A stretch of DNA of 11,654 nt from contig JADNEJ010000086.1 of assembly GCA_016292295.1 (NCBI GenBank), positions 1 to 11,654 of the forward strand, written 5' to 3'. The notes beneath the pieces are model-generated. The model made no database searches. It was not told the origin of the DNA and saw only the letters and a list, made by a program, of their open reading frames with translations. Origin of the DNA: Candidatus Thiodictyon intracellulare (lineage in GTDB: Bacteria; Pseudomonadota; Gammaproteobacteria; Chromatiales; Chromatiaceae). Numbering within the stretch: position 1 is the first letter of the stretch; every line of letters starts with the position of its first letter. A program made the position numbers and the translations under genes. Shown in pieces: positions 9,643 through 11,654 of the stretch.

Positions 9643-9920
9643 GTGCGCAGCCCGCTATCGAGAATATCTGTAAAATTCATCTGATTTAACACATACCGCT
9701 ATTATTATAAATGTCGCACTTTTATGGCCTTCCTGAAATTCCATTGTGAAAATCAATATTTCCAAATTAGGTAACGGAATATTGCAATCATACAGAAATC
9801 AAATTAATATTCAACTAAATGATCTGCTGATTTGATTTAAAGGCGTGAACCTGATAGGATAGGCAATCAAGTTATTGGAAATCTATCCGACTTACTACAA
9901 ACAACGTTTTTGTTGAGGCA
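9643..9920 (-). mobile_element. Orphan IS630 right end (with first codons of transposase)
   Basis: On the minus strand it has the right terminal repeat (GAGGCA end at 9913-9920), about 220 bp of AT-rich noncoding DNA, then an ATG at about 9682 followed by NFTDILDSGLRT. That matches the start of copy B's transposase (MKFKDTLDSPLRA). The reading then stops abruptly at the right end of copy A (9639). So this is the 5' end of another, truncated copy, joined head to tail to copy A. It contains a GATTT doubling (near 9831) and an ACAA doubling (near 9900) not seen in copy B. Confidence 0.65.
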
Positions 9921-9921
9921 G

Positions 9922-10169
9922 TTAACTCGTGTCGCTATTATAACAATGCGTCGCACTTTTATCTCCTTCCTGACGTTTCGTTGTGAAAAGCACTATATTC
10001 ACTAATTTCACTATTTCCAAATTAGGTAACGGAATCATATAGAAATCAAATTAATATTCAACCAAAACTGATTTAAAGGTGCGAACTCATTTCTGATAGA
10101 ACAGACGATTAACTTATTGGCAATCTATCTGCCTCATTACAAACGTTTTTGTTGATTTTGTTGAGGCAC
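9922..10169 (-). mobile_element. Second orphan IS630 right end
   Basis: A third version of the same right-end sequence: TAACTCGTGTC, CTATTATAACAAT, GTCGCACTTTTAT, CCAAATTAGGTAACGGAAT, ATTAATATTCAACC, TTGGCAATCTATC and the GAGGCAC end at 10163-10169, all in the same order as in copy B (11363-11594). No transposase codons remain. It carries a 9-bp tandem doubling TTTTGTTGA (10147-10155, 10156-10164) and a doubled TTCACTA near 9999. From 10170 to 10221 I see only a 7-bp inverted repeat (TAACGTA 10206-10212 / TACGTTA 10223-10229). Confidence 0.6.
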
Positions 10170-10620
10170 TTAACGCATGTCGCCGCTCCGTCTGTACTTG
10201 CGTGCTAACGTATTTTAGTAAGTACGTTAACAGAAACATTTGTGGAGCGCTATGCTGTTGCCGTTAAAATCTAATTCGCAAATTTAATTCTAAACTCAGA
10301 TCCGAGCGAATCTATTATTCATTATTTGATGGATTTCGCAAGCTAATGCAGTCATATTAACGTAAACCAGAGATGGAATCTATTCGTAATTTCATTTTTA
10401 AAAAAAGATTTCAATCAGATTTTACGCAAAATGATTTCAATCAGATTTAATGCTGGTGAGTATCGCGTAAGAAAGTACAGTGTTAACCCGCGCTTTTCCA
10501 AATATTCCCTGTGTTCCTTAACTGCATTGCTCACATAAATCGGCACGTTATCTAGCGCCACAACTACTTGATCAGTGAATAAACTACAAAAAACATCCAT
10601 AGTATCAATCAGCATTAAAC

Positions 10621-10648
10621 TGATCATCGGACCCTGATCATCGGACCG
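10621..10648. repeat. 14-bp tandem duplication causing a transposase frameshift
   Basis: TGATCATCGGACCC (10621-10634) is followed by TGATCATCGGACCG (10635-10648). Removing one unit restores the open frame between KIGPMI and SLMLIDTMDVF, so the duplication itself is the lesion. Confidence 0.92.
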
Positions 10649-11256
10649 ATTTTTTCATAAGCGCCCACCGTTTGCGCCTTCGGATTCAAGAAGGCGAGAA
10701 CATTAATTTGCATAGAATGCGAAGCAGGAATGCGGAGAGTGCCAGTCCGGCCGATGTCCTGCCAGGCATAAGGGATATACAGCTGCAAACTGAATCCTGA
10801 CGCATCGAAATAGACAAGATCAAATTCACTGTCTTGAGCAAGACCATTGAGTTCTGCAAGATCACTCACGCCTCGCTCACGTTCGTCTCCAGTTTGGCTG
10901 CCTTTATGAGTTTTTAATTTTATTTTCAATGGGTTGCCATGCTTTTTCATAATTCAGCGATATGTTGCTAGACTCGCTGTCTTCCCAGACAGCTCCATTA
11001 CTATTGCGTCGAGTTTTTTCAGCGAACGAGGGTCAATTTCCAAGCACTCTAGGATAATTTTCTCGTCGGCTTCGGTAAAGATCGGCTTGACGCCTCGGCC
11101 GTCAAAATCATAGACCCCGTTGACCCCCTCGACAGCCAACCGACCTGCCCAGTGATTTATCGTATTAAAATTAAAAAACCTTGCGGCATCTTCAAATGAC
11201 CGGTGATCTTGAAAAAGAAAAATGATTGGGTGCGAGCGATTGCGTACCCCTGCAAC

Positions 11257-11295
11257 CTTTCTTATTTAACTTTCTTATTTAACTTTCTTATTTAA
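11257..11295. repeat. 13-bp unit repeated three times in copy B
   Basis: CTTTCTTATTTAA occurs three times exactly (11257-11269, 11270-11282, 11283-11295) within the N-terminal transposase codons. Copy A has one related unit, so two extra units (26 bp) were gained here, introducing stops. Confidence 0.92.
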
Positions 11296-11362
11296 TAATT
11301 TGCCTTAATTGGATTATACTAATAGCGCGCAGCGGGCTATCGAGAGTATCCTTGAATTTCAT

Positions 11363-11594
11363 CTGAAATAACTCGTGTCTCTATTATAACAATATGTCGC
11401 ACTTTTATCATATTTCTGAAATCCCGTTGTGAAAAAAAATATTCCAAATTAAGTAAAGGAATATTGTCATCATACAGGATTAAAATTAATATTCAACAAA
11501 ATTATCTACTGATTTAAAGGCGATAACCTGATAGGATAATCAACTAGTTATTGGCAATCTATCCGACTTACTACAAACGTTTTTGCTGAGGCAC
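11363..11594 (-). other. Long noncoding right end of IS630 copy B
   Basis: This is the fourth and most complete version of the right-end repeat (others at 9533-9639 internally deleted, 9643-9920, 9922-10169). It lies upstream of the transposase ATG and so should hold its promoter; it is too AT-rich to choose one. No open frame of note is seen on either strand. Confidence 0.55.
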
Positions 11595-11654
11595 GTACTC
11601 ACGTACTCACGTACTCACGTACTCACGTACTCACGTACTCACGTACTCACGTAC
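11592..11654. repeat. Octamer tandem array (CACGTACT), about 7.9 units, cut by window edge
   Basis: The unit CACGTACT repeats without error from 11592 to the last base: seven full units plus seven bases. It begins inside the last bases of the IS630 right end (GAGGCAC). Its reverse complement AGTACGTG resembles AGTACGTT next to the left ends of both IS copies. There are no spacers. Confidence 0.95.

Larger units (their letters stand above)
10271..11362 (-). pseudogene. IS630-family transposase, copy B, multiply interrupted
   Basis: From ATG 11362 it reads MKFKDTLDSPLRAISIIQLR, then (after the 11257-11295 triplication) GVRNRSHPII, HRSFEDAARFFNFNTINHWA (helix-turn-helix), GRGVKPIFTEADEKIILECL, and IDPRSLKKLDAIVMELSGKT. 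An in-frame TGA stands at 10953-10951. Then MKKHGNP, DLVYFDASGFSLQLYIPYAW (first Asp of the DDE triad) and NVLAFLNPKAQTVGAYEKIG. A 14-bp tandem duplication (10621-10648) shifts the frame before FCSLFTDQVVVALDNVPIYV (second Asp), LEKRGLTLYFLTRYSPALNL and IEI (Glu). A TGA at 10417-10415 and one more shift precede the end GSEFRIKFAN-TAG (10273-10271). About 360 codons in all, normal for the family. All three catalytic residues survive, so the lesions are probably recent relative to point decay. Confidence 0.8.
10222..11594 (-). mobile_element. IS630-family element, copy B (full length, decayed)
   Basis: About 1.37 kb. The left end reads CAGAAACATTTGTGGAG (10231-10247). The right end on the minus strand reads GTGCCTCAGCAAAAACG then TTTGTAGTAAG, an imperfect inverted repeat of it. 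Inside are a 1.09-kb transposase pseudogene and about 230 bp of noncoding DNA between its ATG and the right end, which is long for an IS. The family is set by the transposase (IS630/Tc1-mariner-like DDE). A TA target duplication could not be confirmed because both flanks are repetitive. Confidence 0.75.

Noticed and set aside
10951..10953. Recoded TGA (selenocysteine or read-through) in the transposase
   Set aside because: The same gene has other stops and frameshifts, and no recoding structure is evident. It is plain decay.
9507..11654. CRISPR array
   Set aside because: The repeats are either adjacent without spacers (octamers) or 220-280-bp IS ends. No short regular repeats with unique spacers and no cas genes.

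Overview
The window looks like gammaproteobacterial chromosome. The gene order ddl-ftsQ-ftsA-ftsZ-lpxC, with a DUF721/DciA gene and an M23 peptidase gene beyond lpxC, is the usual end of the gammaproteobacterial division/cell-wall (dcw) cluster. The high GC of these genes, and the neighbouring Uma2-type protein with a coiled-coil tail and IS66/IS630 debris, would suit a purple sulfur bacterium (Chromatiaceae). That family assignment is inference.

Left flank (1-1164): the C-terminal end of an IS66-family transposase with an in-frame stop, then a Uma2-like (DUF820) gene broken by several frameshifts, then a perfect 18-bp-stem hairpin that closes the next operon. Core (1186-8583), mostly on the minus strand: an M23 metallopeptidase gene; a divergent dciA-like gene; then, transcribed leftward from 8583, ddl, ftsQ, ftsA, ftsZ and lpxC. 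These five genes make D-Ala-D-Ala, build the FtsQ/FtsA/FtsZ part of the divisome and commit lipid A synthesis, so they link wall growth, septation and outer-membrane synthesis. ddl and ftsQ overlap by 8 bp. ftsQ-ftsA is tight. ftsA-ftsZ is separated by 170 bp holding three hairpins. lpxC has its own 324-bp leader region with an AT-rich patch.

Right flank (8584-11654): an abrupt change to AT-rich, gene-free DNA directly behind ddl, where murB/murC would normally lie. I resolve it as a small inverted-repeat element followed by nested remains of one IS630-family element. Copy A (about 8783-9639) has lost its middle, which is replaced by a GC-richer 138-bp segment with 21-bp inverted ends. Two orphan right ends follow (9643-9920 and 9922-10169). 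Copy B (about 10222-11594) is full length, and its transposase can be read from ATG to stop through several lesions. Comparing A with B shows that much of the damage consists of exact short tandem duplications (units of 8-18 bp), ending in an octamer array that runs off the window edge.

No intact novel defence or biosynthetic system is visible. The most interesting items are the slippage-type decay of the IS630 copies, the tandem stacking of IS right ends, the broken dcw cluster behind ddl, and an unusually long basic Pro/Ala/Thr-rich tail on FtsQ. Both window ends lie in repetitive mobile DNA, as contig ends often do.
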